DNA of 64,000 nt from Adineta steineri (lineage: Eukaryota; Rotifera; Eurotatoria; Adinetida; Adinetidae): assembly GCA_905250115.1 (NCBI GenBank), contig CAJNOI010000215.1:64656-128655 (forward strand), in the 5' to 3' direction. The translations under genes were made by a program, and so were the position numbers. Every line of letters starts with the position of its first letter. Position 1 is the first letter of the stretch. Under the pieces are notes generated by a model. It searched no databases, was not told the DNA's origin, and saw only the letters and a program-made list of their open reading frames with translations. Shown piece by piece: positions 50,035-60,843 of this stretch.

Positions 50035-50644
50035 ACGAGGGAACCGCCCCAACTGTCCAGTCGCTTTTCAGTTCGGGTCCTGTGCATAAAGTAGATCCCA
50101 ATGAGGTATGAAAAACCCCAAAAGGATAGGGGCCGCTAGGCCTTCTATCCCGAGTTATAGGCAATATACTGAAATTTTAGCCTATGACAGGGTATGTAGA
50201 AACAAATCGAATGGCAGTATTTCGGCCTGAGATTTTGCCCACAGTGAGGTCTATATGGGACTAGAATACCCTGAATATTTCAGCTAAAAAGAACGTTTCT
50301 TTCTCGAGATATTAAAGTCCTAAAAAAAAGAAGATCGTGGGATATATGTGATTTTTTGAGACTTTAATATCTCGAGAAAGAAACGTTCTTTTTAGCTGAA
50401 ATATTCAGGGTATTCTAGTCTCATATAGACCCCACTATGGGCAAAATCTCAGGTCGAAATACTGCCATTCGATTTATTTCTACATACCCTGCCATAGGCT
50501 AAAATTTCAGTATATTGCCTATAACTCGGGACACAAGACCAAGCGGCCCTTATCCTTTTGGGGTTTTTCATACCTCATTGGGATCTACTTTATGCACAGG
50601 ACCCGAACTGAAAAGCGATTGGACAGTTGGGGCGGTTCCCTCGT
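50035..50644. mobile_element. Fold-back element with two 285-bp arms, 610 bp
   Basis: Left arm 50035-50319 and right arm 50360-50644 are equal in length and differ at only a small number of positions, with a 40-base loop. The arms are notably less AT-rich than the flanks. Termini read ACGAGGGAACCGCCCC inward on both sides; the first ten bases match the ends of the element at 3592-4028, while the inner arm sequences differ. It sits ~160 bases downstream of the ADP-ribosyltransferase-TPR stop codon. No coding capacity; any mobility would need a transposase from elsewhere. Confidence 0.88.
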
Positions 50645-50805
50645 GAGTAGGTCATTCATATACATACATAAGTATGTGTGATACCTTATCAGTCGGCTTT
50701 GTCCATTACGTTTTTATTATTTATAAAGTTGTTCTCTGTACGCAGCGCGCGAGCAACTAAAAAAATGGATTGATCCAAACATAAGTGAATAACACATTCT
50801 TTTAT

Positions 50806-53800
50806 TTATTTATCATCTATTCTTTGTAATATTTTTTTTACAACTTCAATACTTTCTTTCACACTTTTGATAAGAGGATAAGTTGGGGATAATGTACGCT
50901 GACATATGTCCATAGCACGTTCATAATATGAAAGTGCTTCCGAATAGTCTTTCATATTATAATACATCAAACCGATGTTATTGTATGACTGTGCCAAACC
51001 AGGATGATTTGTAGGAAGAGTGTTTTGATAGATTTCAATTACTTTTTCGTAATATGAAAGTGCTTTCGAATATTTCCCCATTCTTTCATACACGCTACCG
51101 ATGTTGTTGTATGAAGTAGCAAAATCAGGATGATTTGAAGGACGAGTTTCTTGTTGAATTTCAAATCCTTTTTCAAAATATAAAAGTGCTTTCGAATACT
51201 CTTCCGCCTTATGATATACCAAACCGACGTTGGCGTATAAAGTAGCCAATAAAGAATGATTTGAAGGTAGAGCTTTTTGACAAATTTTAATTGTTTTTTC
51301 GTGTGACGAAAGTGCTTTTGAGTACTCTCCCATCTTGTCATACACATTACCGATATTGTTGTATGAATTAGCCAAATCAAGATGATTTGAAGGAAGATTC
51401 TTTTGTTGAATTTCAAGTGCTTTTTCGTAGTATAAAAGTGCTTTCGAGTACTCTCCCATATTCTCACACACACTGCCGATATTGCTGTATGAAGTAGCCA
51501 ATGTAGGATGATTTGAAGGAACAGTTTTTTCTTGAATTTCACGTGCTTTTTCGAAATATGAAACTGCTTTCGAGTACTCTTCCATCTTTGTATACACACA
51601 ACCGATGTTGTTGTATGAAGTAGCCAAATCAGGATGATTTGAAGGAAGAGTCTTTTCCCGAATTTCAAGTGCTTGTTTGTAAAATGAAAGCGCTTTCAAG
51701 TGCGCTCCCATCTTTTCATACACACTGCCGATATTGCTGTATGAAGTAGCCAATGAAGGATGATTTGAAAGAAGTGGTTTTTCAAAGATTTCAACTGTTT
51801 TTTCGTAATATGAAAGTGCTTTTGAGTAGTCTCCAGTATTCTCATACACATTACCGATATTGTTGTATGAAGTAGCCAATGAAGGATGATTTGAAGGAAG
51901 AGTCTTTTCCCGAATTTCAAGTGCTTTTTCGTNNNNNNNNNNATTTCAAGTGCTTTTTCGTGGTATGAAAGCGCTTTCGAGTACTCTCCCATCTTGTCAT
52001 ACGCACTGCCGATATTGTTGTATGAAGTAGCCAATGAAGGATGATGTAGAGGAAGAGTTTTTTCAAAGATTTCAAGTGCTTTTTCGTGTGATGAAAGTGC
52101 TTTTGAGTTCTGTCCCATATTATCATACACGCTACCGATGTTGTTATATGAAGTAGCTAAATCAGGATGATTTGAAGGAACAGTTTTTTGTTGAATTTCA
52201 AGTGCTTTTTCGTAATATGAAAGCGCTTTCGAGTACTCTCCGTTGTTGTCATACACATTACCGATATTGCTGTATGAAGTAGCCAATGAAGGATGATTTG
52301 AAGGAATATGTTTTTGATAGATTTGAAGCCCTTGATCGTAATATGAAAGTGCTTGCGAATACTGCCCCATGCTGTTGTAAACACCACCGATGTTATTGTA
52401 TGAAGTAGCCAAATCTGGATAATTTAAAGAAAGAGTTTTTTGTCGATTTTCAAGTCCTTGTTCGTAAAATAAAAGTGCTTTTGAGTAGTCTCCCATATTT
52501 TCATACACATTACCGATATTGTTATATGAGGTAGCCAATGAAGGATGGTTTGAAGGAAGATTTTTTTGTTGAATTTCCTGTCCTTGTTTGTAAAATGAAA
52601 TGGCTTTTTCATAATCACCCTGCTTATTTTTGGCATATGCCAGGTTAAGATAACAAATCGCTTTTTCGCTCTCATCAGATGAGTGTTCGAGTAATACATT
52701 ATAAAGTTCTTCAGCTTTATTAAGTTGACCGATTTTAAACAATAAAATGCCCAATCTGTACCATCCAGTATCACCACCAGCTTCTTCTCGTATCCGATCA
52801 GTAAGTAATCGTAATTGTTGATCATCATCCGAAGTTAATTTTAATTCAACTTGATAAAGTTGATTGTTAATGTCCATTACTTTAATGGCACCCACGCGAA
52901 AGACGGTGTGCATTGAGAAGAGGATTTCATCTTCTTCGTCAAAGTAACTCTTCTCTTTGATGAAGGCAAATGGCACTGATTTAACACGAGGATTAATACT
53001 GATTTCGAAAAGAATGCCGACCGTGTCCGCATTTTCCAACGCACTTAAAGCAAATCCAAGAGGTGTATCTTGTCCTGTACTAGTGGATAAAAAGTTGTTG
53101 AAAGACATTAAACTACCTTTTGTTTTTTGGAGTTTTTCAAAGTTTGCCTTGGATAGACCTTGTCCCCGATAGACTGTGAATGGTTTACTATGATCAGTAT
53201 TACTCTGTTGTTGATGTAGTTCTTTAATTTGTAGATGAAGATCATGCATAAAAAAACCCATCTTAATAAGAGTATCACCTTCCATAAAGCGAAGACCACC
53301 GTTCAGCATAGAATAGATAAATGAGGGAAAAGTGTACCACCAAATTGCTGATTGAGTATGGTAATCGTTTTCAAACTGATCAATATTCGCTGGCGATCCT
53401 GTGTTATTCTGTCGGCAGTAAGTAGTAAACTCTTTAATGGCCTGTTTACCATGTTTCATATTAAGAAGAATTTCTTTAAATAGCTGAGTGTACATAAATG
53501 TTGGCTCCAACTGATTTAAATTACCAGCTGACTTCATGTCATTTGTTGTGATAAAACTCATGGCTATCGAGTCTTGATGGTATTGTTTGATACCCAGTTG
53601 TAATCCTTGGCATAAATCATCGATGTTGCTATGAGCGCTCTTGATTTTTCGCCATTTTTTTGTCAGTTTTTCATGACAGGATTTAATATTACTGAAGATA
53701 TAAACACTATCCAGCTGAGGAATATCATTGATAAGGGGCATTATTTGCTGAGACATAGTATCCTTGACAATGAGAAAAAACTTAATGTCTTGGGCATCAC

Positions 53801-54053
53801 TAAGGAAGTCAATACATTCATCTCGTTGATTAAAGACATTGACATTGTCGGCGATGGTTTGTATTTGTATCATACTATTTTCATAGTCTTTGTTTGTTTG
53901 ATCCATGCATTCATCCAGCCAGAGAAGTGAATAATTTCGAACCATTCGTCGTCTTAGTTGAATATCATCAGATGATATTATTGTTGCACTATTGTTCCTT
54001 ATGAACGGATTTGATGGTAAAGAAGGTTTTTGACTAGATTCTGATTCACTCAT
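50806..54053 (-). CDS. Mono-ADP-ribosyltransferase fused to a long TPR array, with an assembly gap
   Basis: Minus-strand gene without introns. I start at the ATG at 54053 (MSESESSQKPSL); the frame open to 54095 has no earlier ATG. Residues ~1-180 form an N-terminal region (LLWLDECMDQTNKDYENSM) of a kind I recall from bdelloid proteins. Residues ~190-400 hold an arginine-type ART fold: the R in TVYRGQGLS, the STS in NNFLSTSTGQ and the catalytic E-x-E in FDEEDEILFS. From ~425 follow at least 14 TPR units of 42 residues (consensus SNHPSLATSYNNIG, then YSKALSYYEKALEI), kinesin-light-chain-like. Such enzymes transfer ADP-ribose from NAD to proteins and the TPRs would bind partners; the target is unknown. 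Ten Ns at 51933-51942 put the two halves in different frames, probably an assembly artefact. Lack of introns contrasts with the neighbours. Confidence 0.88.
50880..52640 (-). repeat. 126-bp tandem coding repeat (TPR units)
   Basis: Each 126-base unit encodes one 42-residue TPR. Units stay similar in DNA as well as protein (ATGAAGTAGCCAA and GATGATTTGAAGGA recur at 126-base spacing). Because 126 is a multiple of three, the other frames also remain open over long distances and make shadow frames. Confidence 0.9.
51933..51942. other. Assembly gap (10 N)
   Basis: The same 19 bases (ATTTCAAGTGCTTTTTCGT) lie immediately before and after the Ns, so the two contig ends probably overlap inside the TPR repeat. 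True gap length is unknown. Confidence 0.95.
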
Positions 54054-55088
54054 TTTGTCTTTTATATATTTTGGTGTTGAATATAAGCTTGTCAATAATT
54101 GTTGTTGTTTAAATGGGAAGAAAATTCACTGTTCTTATTTATAATGGCAATGGGATATTTTTTCTGTTTTTTTCTTCAGTATGCAAAACGTATGTATTTT
54201 TTTGTCAAGATTCAAAGAGAAAATTCAATTAGGCACCTTTCAAAATTCTGTTGTGAAGAGTAAGAAACAGAACAAGGCAAATAACTTTCTTAACAACGTT
54301 CGCAACAAAACAAACAAATCAGAAACCAACGAAATCATTTCGTTTTATAGTTATCCTTTCCAACTTTCTCTTGCTTTCATCTGCGCAACTAGTTTAATAA
54401 GCCGATGTGCGTGCGGCACTTTGTTATTTAAATGGAAGAGAAAAAGAAACATGATTCATTCAACGAATATTGCTTCTCTTCGTCATACATCGTTTTTTTG
54501 TTAACCGAATGCAAGAAATTTATTAGAACAAAAGGATAGAAGCCAAGACATTTCAAAATTTTGTGAGTTCAATATGTTACAGATCTCCTATCAGTAAACG
54601 AGAGATACCTACTAATTTAAGAATATTGTCAGAACTTTGTTGTTTTCTGTTCGAAAAAGAAAAGTATTTCGTATGAATATCTTTAAAAGACTTGTACTGT
54701 AAATAGTTTTTAAAAATCACAGAACTGTTAGATCTAATGATATTACAAAACTTCGTTTTTCATAAGTGATAACGCAATATGTCATCTATCTAATTTACTA
54801 ATTCAAGATTTATAATTGAAGCACAGAATACTATTTTTGTACGGAAAAGAAATTATCGCACATTCATAATGGTAAAAATGACCAATTATAAACGTATTAT
54901 CATGCATTATCGGTTTTGTCGCATTTTTGATAGATGTGAGTGAATATTGATAAGACGGATACCTACACCCTTACCCGCACTCACCCTACACCCACATAAT
55001 TTTGCTAGAATTTACCATTTTTTTTGTTGTAACCATTTTCGATCATTTATTATCAATGAAAAAAAGAATAAAAAGAAATATGCTCTAA
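54054..55088. other. Intergenic, upstream of ADP-ribosyltransferase gene
   Basis: Holds the promoter side of the ART-TPR gene and the 3' side of the NIF3-like gene. A 107-codon plus-strand frame at 54181-54504 has no recognisable domain, so I do not call it. A G/C-arm hairpin lies at 54935-54997. Confidence 0.4.
54935..54997. repeat. G-arm/C-arm hairpin, copy 3
   Basis: GTGAGTG (54936-54942) pairs with CACTCAC (54978-54984). The C side is long: ACACCCTTACCCGCAC then TCACCCTACACCCACA. Confidence 0.5.
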
Positions 55089-56448
55089 TTAAACAATTTC
55101 TAATGGATCTTTATCACGTTCTGATATCAATAATTTCACTTGATTTTCATTCCATATTTGTTCGAAATGCTTTTTAATAATATTTAAAAATCCTCTTTCT
55201 GTATTTGTATGATCACATAAAATAACTGTTGTACCACGATGTATAGCATCTAATACAGCATGATGTGAAAGTTCACCAGTTAATTGAAGATCAACATTTC
55301 GGGCACCAGCAAATACACTTGAACCTGAACCAGCACAAACTGCTATTGTTTTTATAGGAGAATCTATTGTTTTATTATTAGCTAGTGCGAGACGAATATG
55401 TTTCAAACCAGTTAATGTTTTAACATTTTCAATAGCTTCACGAATTGTTCGAGATTCTTTTAGTTGAATTAAACGTCCATATCCTTGACGAGAATCTAAT
55501 GGCTAAAAAAAGAAAATAAAATCCTATAAAGAATTTTAATTTCATTTCATTACTTTTTGAACATCAACAATTTGAATTGTTTTAAGAATATTATCTTCAT
55601 TACGATATAAGTCCATTATTGAACTTACAGCTCGTGATGAACATGAGATCGATACTTGAATTGCTGGACCATTTGATGTAGTACAACTAACAAAATAAAA
55701 CTTTAATTTTAATATACAAAAAAAACAGGATAAATTTACGATATTTCATTGATGACAGTAGCATCTTTAATATCTTTAATTAGATTAATATTTTGTTCTT
55801 TTGGCAGAGTTACTGTTAGTAAATGTTGACTTTTTGATGGTGTATCATTTTCTTTGACCTGTTCAATTGGACGTGATGTATAATCTTGTTCATCTTTGAA
55901 GAAAAAAAACAACAAGTTTATGTAATATACACATTCTTTACTTCTATCTGTTTTATAAAGATAAGCTTTCTAGAATTACGAAGATAACATCCCAGAGTTT
56001 ATATCAATTCTTTACTTGTTCCAAATGCTGATATAAGCCATTGATTAACACCATTATCAACTGCATCCCATGATGTATGAGGTGAATAAACTGTAATTCC
56101 ATGTTTTATACATTTAAGTATAATTCTTTCTTTCCAATTACTTTGTGTTAAACGTTTTAAAGGACTAAAAATAGGTGGATGATAACTAATAATTAATTGT
56201 GCTTGTCGTTCAATAGCTTCATCTAATACTGGTTCTGTTAAATCATTTGTAAATAAAATTTTTTCGATAATTGGATTATCTTCACTAGGTTCAACAAGAA
56301 CTCCAACATTATCCCATGATTGATCAGCAAGATAAAGTGGTGCATATTCTTTAAATTGTGAAAGAATAGTATTTAATTGTATTCCTGACATCGTTGTTAA
56401 ATTTCGAATTAATTGTTGTGATTTATTTAATCGAAAAACTGAAAACAT
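55089..56448 (-). CDS. NIF3L1: NIF3-like protein 1 (DUF34/NIF3 family)
   Basis: Four minus-strand exons (56448-56016, 55893-55740, 55686-55554, 55502-55089) encode 377 residues. Family marks are WDNVGVLVEP, the metal-ligand motif ISYHPPIF, VYSPHTSWDAVDNGVN, and in the C-terminal half AVCAGSGSSVF and GELSHHAVLDAI, followed by CDHTNTERGFL. This is the conserved di-metal NIF3 fold with the family's central insert; its reaction is still debated (GTP cyclohydrolase-like fold, metal binding). The first 20 residues (MFSVFRLNKSQQLIRNL) look like a mitochondrial presequence. The ATG follows the LRPPRC-like stop by only 43 bases, and an acceptor-like ttcttctag ends ten bases before it. Confidence 0.92.
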
Positions 56449-56491
56449 ACAAAATAATCTAGAAGAAAACAAAAAACAGTTTTTTTATATA
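56449..56491 (-). other. Operon-like junction LRPPRC-like > NIF3-like with splice-acceptor sequence
   Basis: Read on the minus strand: stop codon, then ~32 bases ending ttttgttttcttctag (acceptor AG at 56460-56459), then ten bases and the NIF3 ATG. The gap is too short for a separate terminator, promoter and 5' UTR, pointing to processing of one precursor. Confidence 0.65.
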
Positions 56492-59400
56492 TTAGAAAGA
56501 ATTTTGTTGTGAATGAGAATCATCTTCATAATCATGATCATGTAAAAAACTCTCATGTTTATGATTATGTTTTATTGATTGTTTAGGTGATGATAATGAT
56601 TTGATTTGTAATGTTATACCAGCTTGACTAAATGCATCTTTTGTTTTGGATGAAAGATGTCGAATATATTTCGATGAATAATTACGCATCAGTTTTGTAA
56701 ATTCATCTAATCGATTGATTTTTTCATAGGCTTTAAATAAACTATAAAATAATGTATCAATTGATAAATGTCGAGTTATTGATGGATATTGTTCAATATA
56801 ATCAATAAAATTAACAAGTGATATTGTATTCGTATCAAATACATGATTACTTTCATAAATATCATTTGTTATGAGATTATTTGAAGATATAGTTTCATCA
56901 TCATTATTTTGTATATCAGTTGGAATAAAGAATAATTCACGAACATATCTTTGACAATGTTCTTCGAATGTTGCACGACTTATATGTTGACAAACTTTAA
57001 CTGCTTCGGACAAACGACGTTCATGAATTAAAGCAAATGCTAATTGTTCATATGCATATGTACGAGAACGAATTTTACCAATTTTAATCAATACTTGTTT
57101 AAGTTCTTCTGTACAATCATCTCGAAGTAATTTTCTTATAATTGGAAACATTCCAACAAGATTATTCCATTGTACAAGAATATTTTTTATTGTTTCAAAT
57201 GCTTGTAAGGGTCCATTATCTTGATAGGATTTACGTACAATTAATGAAAGGACAGTTGATGATGGATCAACATAATTATTTTTTAATAATTTATTAACAA
57301 GATTTTGGAATTGGTCAAAATTAAGTAATATATATGCATCTAATAATAAATCTCGTATACGACGATACATATAATTTGGTACAACATCATATTGTCCTAA
57401 TGAATCTATTAATTCAATTGCTTTATCAAATGAATTTTTACGTATAAGTAAACGTATAACACTAACACATTTATGTGGATCTAATTTAAATTTACGATCA
57501 ATTTCATTTGATAAATTTATATAGAATAGAACTTTATCAAGATTAAGTTCAACTCTTGAATCTTGAGAAAAAAAACAAATAGAAAAAAATTAAATAAGGG
57601 TTTTTTTACTTACAATAATCAATTAATATAGCAATAACACCTAATGATGGAAAACCTGATGTTTGTTTTTTATCAAAATAAATTGTTTCTAATTCAGCTA
57701 CACGTTTTTTATAAGATTCTTGAACTGGTGTTGCCGTTGTACGTTCACTATCCAAACATTCCGTACAATATTTTGTTAATAATTTACTTATTATTCCACT
57801 TATATTCATATTTTTACGTTTTAATTCGACTAAATGATCTTCTAATTCGTCTATTGTAAAATTTCGTAGAGTTTTTGTTGTTTTTATATAAACATCACTA
57901 CTATCATCGAATGATAACGGATCATTCAATAAAGAAGATGATTGAGTTGAAGTACCAGTTCCTTGATCTTGTTTGAAAGATTTGATTAATTGATCATTTA
58001 CTTCATGTACTGATGTTATACCTTTTAAATATAAAGAATTCTTTATTTACTATGCTATTTTTAAGTTATTCACAAAAAAATGAAAGGAGAGATAGTCGGT
58101 GATATCAAGTAATCCGAAGTAGGAAAAAATCCGGAAAAGAAATAAACCACCTCGAAAGGTTTTGTGGTATGGATGTGAGTGTTTGTGTACAAGAAAAGTA
58201 GTTCATACCTATGCATCCACACTTACACTCGCCCTCACCCACATTATAAACACACACTGAGCATCCGCTGCTACAACGACGACATCGATCGTGCCACGCT
58301 TCTTGGTGGACTCTTACTACTGGTGGCTTCGAAGAAATAAGCTTATCAGATTCTGCCTAATATGTCCACGCATTTTACTTATTGTGTCTTCTATGATTAA
58401 GAAACTTCAAGTAAAAATTTTCTGGATTACTTCACCCTATCTCTTACTACACTTCATTTAGTTTATTATATTACCTAATTGTTTATAAATTTTTTCTTTT
58501 GTTTCATTCGTTAATATAATTGTTTGTGAATGTTGTTTAAAAAGATTTAAAACTTTCTTTAATAAATCAACACTTTGTTTTTGTTCTTTGTCTAGAAACC
58601 AATCCATAATATTAATTATAACACAATCATTTAATGCAATAATATCATTTGGATTTTTAACAAAACGTTTATTAATAACATCAAGAAAATTAATAATGAT
58701 TTTTAAATGATTAAATATTTCATCAGAATTTGTTGTATTATAATCAATACTTAATTGATTAATTAATGATTGCATTGCTTGAATTGTTTGTTCACGTATA
58801 ATTGATGTATATTCAAAACGTATAGTTTTATTTGTATTAATAAATTTTTGTAAAGAATTTAATAGTTCAATATTTATTCGTTTTAATGACGATAGATAAA
58901 GATTTGACCAATAATGATTTAAATTTATTTTAACATTTTTAAATAATAAAGCAATATCTAATGGTTTAAGATGGCATTGATCAAAAAGATGTCCAATTAA
59001 TATATCAATAATTTCATTATCATATTTAATTGAAAAATTTTCTTGTAAATAATTAAGAAGTTTATGAGTTTGATTAGTGATTTCTTTTGAATTATTCATA
59101 TATATACGTGGAAGTTTAGCTAATATTGGACGTATATAATGTGCACGAAATTCATAATTTTGTTGACGCATTGTATCATAAGTTGCATAGATATATGGTA
59201 GAGGTAAATTATTTTGATAAGCATGATATAATAATTGATGAATTGCAAGCCAACGATCTTTTTTATCAACGAAGTTTTCTGTTCGTTTGAGTATAGATTG
59301 TCGAAAATGATTAAGTTGTTTATCAGTAACAAGTTCACGTGTACATTGATAATCGATCGAAGCTAAAAATTAAATGAATTAATTTAAAGAAATAATAAAG

Positions 59401-60778
59401 CTCTTACATTCTAGATTTTGATTCATATCATCTATTGTTGATGTTGAAAATGGACGAAAATGATGTGATGGTAGACGAAGTTTTAACAGATTTAATAGAG
59501 TTAAATTAATAACATCAAAACGAAGAGTTTCATCACGTTTTGGAAATGATTCAACTAGGAGAAAAGCATAATCATCTAGATTACCATTTAATAATTCAGT
59601 TGCACAGAGAATATATTGAATCTATAGAATAAAACAAAAAAAAATGAAATTATTGGAAGAATTCGAAATTTGCTTCTATTCATAGACAAAGTCAAAGGAT
59701 TACACAGAAGTCTCGATTGGCTAATTCCTTTTTGTCCTCGTTTTTTTCCGAACATCGTCCAGGTGTCCGCAACGAAAAATACACGATGCTCGGAACATAA
59801 AATGACGGCGGGTGTGGGTGCGGGTGCATCGTCTTCTGTATCATTGACACCCACACCCACACCCTCAAGATATTCGATTAGATTTTTATTACTTACACAA
59901 ATATCAGCTAAACTATTTTTATCAATTGAATTAATAACAAGTTCAAATAAATCTTTTTGTTTACATTCAGCACAAATAACAATTAAACGAAATAATGATT
60001 CATTATCCATTTTAGATACATTTTCAACAAAATATTTTTTTGCTTGATTAATTTGTTTTTGTTTTAAATAGCCTATAATAAATTGTTCATAAGTTTCTGA
60101 TATTGGTTTTAATTCTAATTCATTGAAGAGTTTATATAAATTTTCTACACGTTCTATATCTCCTTTTCTTGCATAGGAATTTAATAAATGTGTTAATATT
60201 AATGGTTCTATATTATAATTAGCTAATTTCATTTCATTTAAAATTTTTTGTATATCATCGGATTGACCTTGTCTTGCATAACATTCAATAAATAATCTAA
60301 ATGATGTTAAATTTGGTGATATATGAATTTTTTTCATTGTTTCTAATATTTTCATTGGATCAAAAAATGAATTATTTTGAAGTGACACACGCATATATGA
60401 ATTATAATGTGTTACATCAAATGTAACATTTTTTTGTTTAAATATACTCATCATATGATCAAGTACTTGTTGTCTTTGATGTGGTAATTCAGTTATAAGT
60501 AATGAACCAGTACAACGAATAAGAAGAAGTGCTTGTGTAGAATTAATTGTATTTAGTTCTAACGCAGCTTTTCTTATAGCACCACGTACAAGTCCAGGAT
60601 TAAGTCGACCACGACGATGAGCTTCACCATCAAGTCTTTCAAGTAGTTGATCAAGATCAAGACGTGTTGGTTGTGATGAATGAATTCGTTGCATAGAATT
60701 ATTCGTTGCTAGACAAGCTGAGTGAATTTGAAAAAATGATGGACGACGAAGAAAAGTTGAAAGACGTAAAGCGAACAT
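56492..60778 (-). CDS. LRPPRC: LRPPRC-like mitochondrial pentatricopeptide-repeat protein
   Basis: Five minus-strand exons (60778-59897, 59621-59408, 59362-58475, 58021-57614, 57561-56492) encode 1153 residues; human LRPPRC is about 1400. The N-terminus is Arg/Ser-rich and acid-poor (MFALRLSTFLRRPSFFQIHS), a typical mitochondrial presequence. PPR-type helical pairs are clear in the first 300 residues: VTHYNSYMRVSLQNN, ISPNLTSFRLFIECYARQGQ, PLILTHLLNSYARKGDIERV. Later parts are helical but weaker. LRPPRC with SLIRP stabilises and coordinates translation of mitochondrial mRNAs. The assignment rests on overall layout and the early repeats; another long animal PPR protein is possible but less likely. 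Two introns (59622-59896, 58022-58474) carry G/C-arm hairpins. The ATG follows catttaag-type sequence (cattttag at the boundary) only 65 bases after the ANGEL-like stop. Confidence 0.83.
58171..58250. repeat. G-arm/C-arm hairpin, copy 4 (intronic)
   Basis: GGATGTGAGTGTTTGTG is followed after ~27 bases by ATGCATCCACACTTACAC and CGCCCTCACCCACA. Pairing is imperfect. It lies in intron 58022-58474 of the LRPPRC-like gene. Confidence 0.45.
59810..59865. repeat. G-arm/C-arm hairpin, copy 5, with CCCACA repeats (intronic)
   Basis: GGGTGTGGGTG (59810-59820) pairs perfectly over 11 bases with CACCCACACCC (59848-59858), loop 27 bases. The C arm continues as ACACCC, giving about three CCCACA units. It lies in the 275-base intron 59622-59896 of the LRPPRC-like gene, whose middle is markedly more GC-rich than other introns. 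Confidence 0.7.
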
Positions 60779-60843
60779 TCTAAAATGACCAAAAAAAAAA
60801 AAGAGAAATATACATCTTTATTTTGAAAAACAAAATAACATTT
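60779..60843 (-). other. Operon-like junction ANGEL-like > LRPPRC-like with poly(A) signal and acceptor
   Basis: On the minus strand the 65 bases contain AATAAA soon after the ANGEL-like stop, then a pyrimidine run and ggtcattttag, with the LRPPRC ATG one base later (AG at 60781-60780). Same arrangement as at 29790-29935. Confidence 0.65.

Noticed and set aside
51039..52828. Several long minus-strand frames in the TPR region other than the main one
   Set aside because: Shadows of the 126-bp coding repeat: a period divisible by three keeps alternative frames open. Their Lys/Leu/His-rich repeats do not match a known domain.
54181..54504. 107-codon plus-strand frame upstream of the ART gene
   Set aside because: No domain, low-complexity Lys/Asn/Ser composition, no splice context.
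59623..59896. In-frame extension of the first LRPPRC-like exon into the intron
   Set aside because: A gtaagt donor at 59896 and an acceptor at 59622 give a PPR-like continuation, while the extension is a Gly/Val/Pro-rich translation of the CCCACA hairpin.
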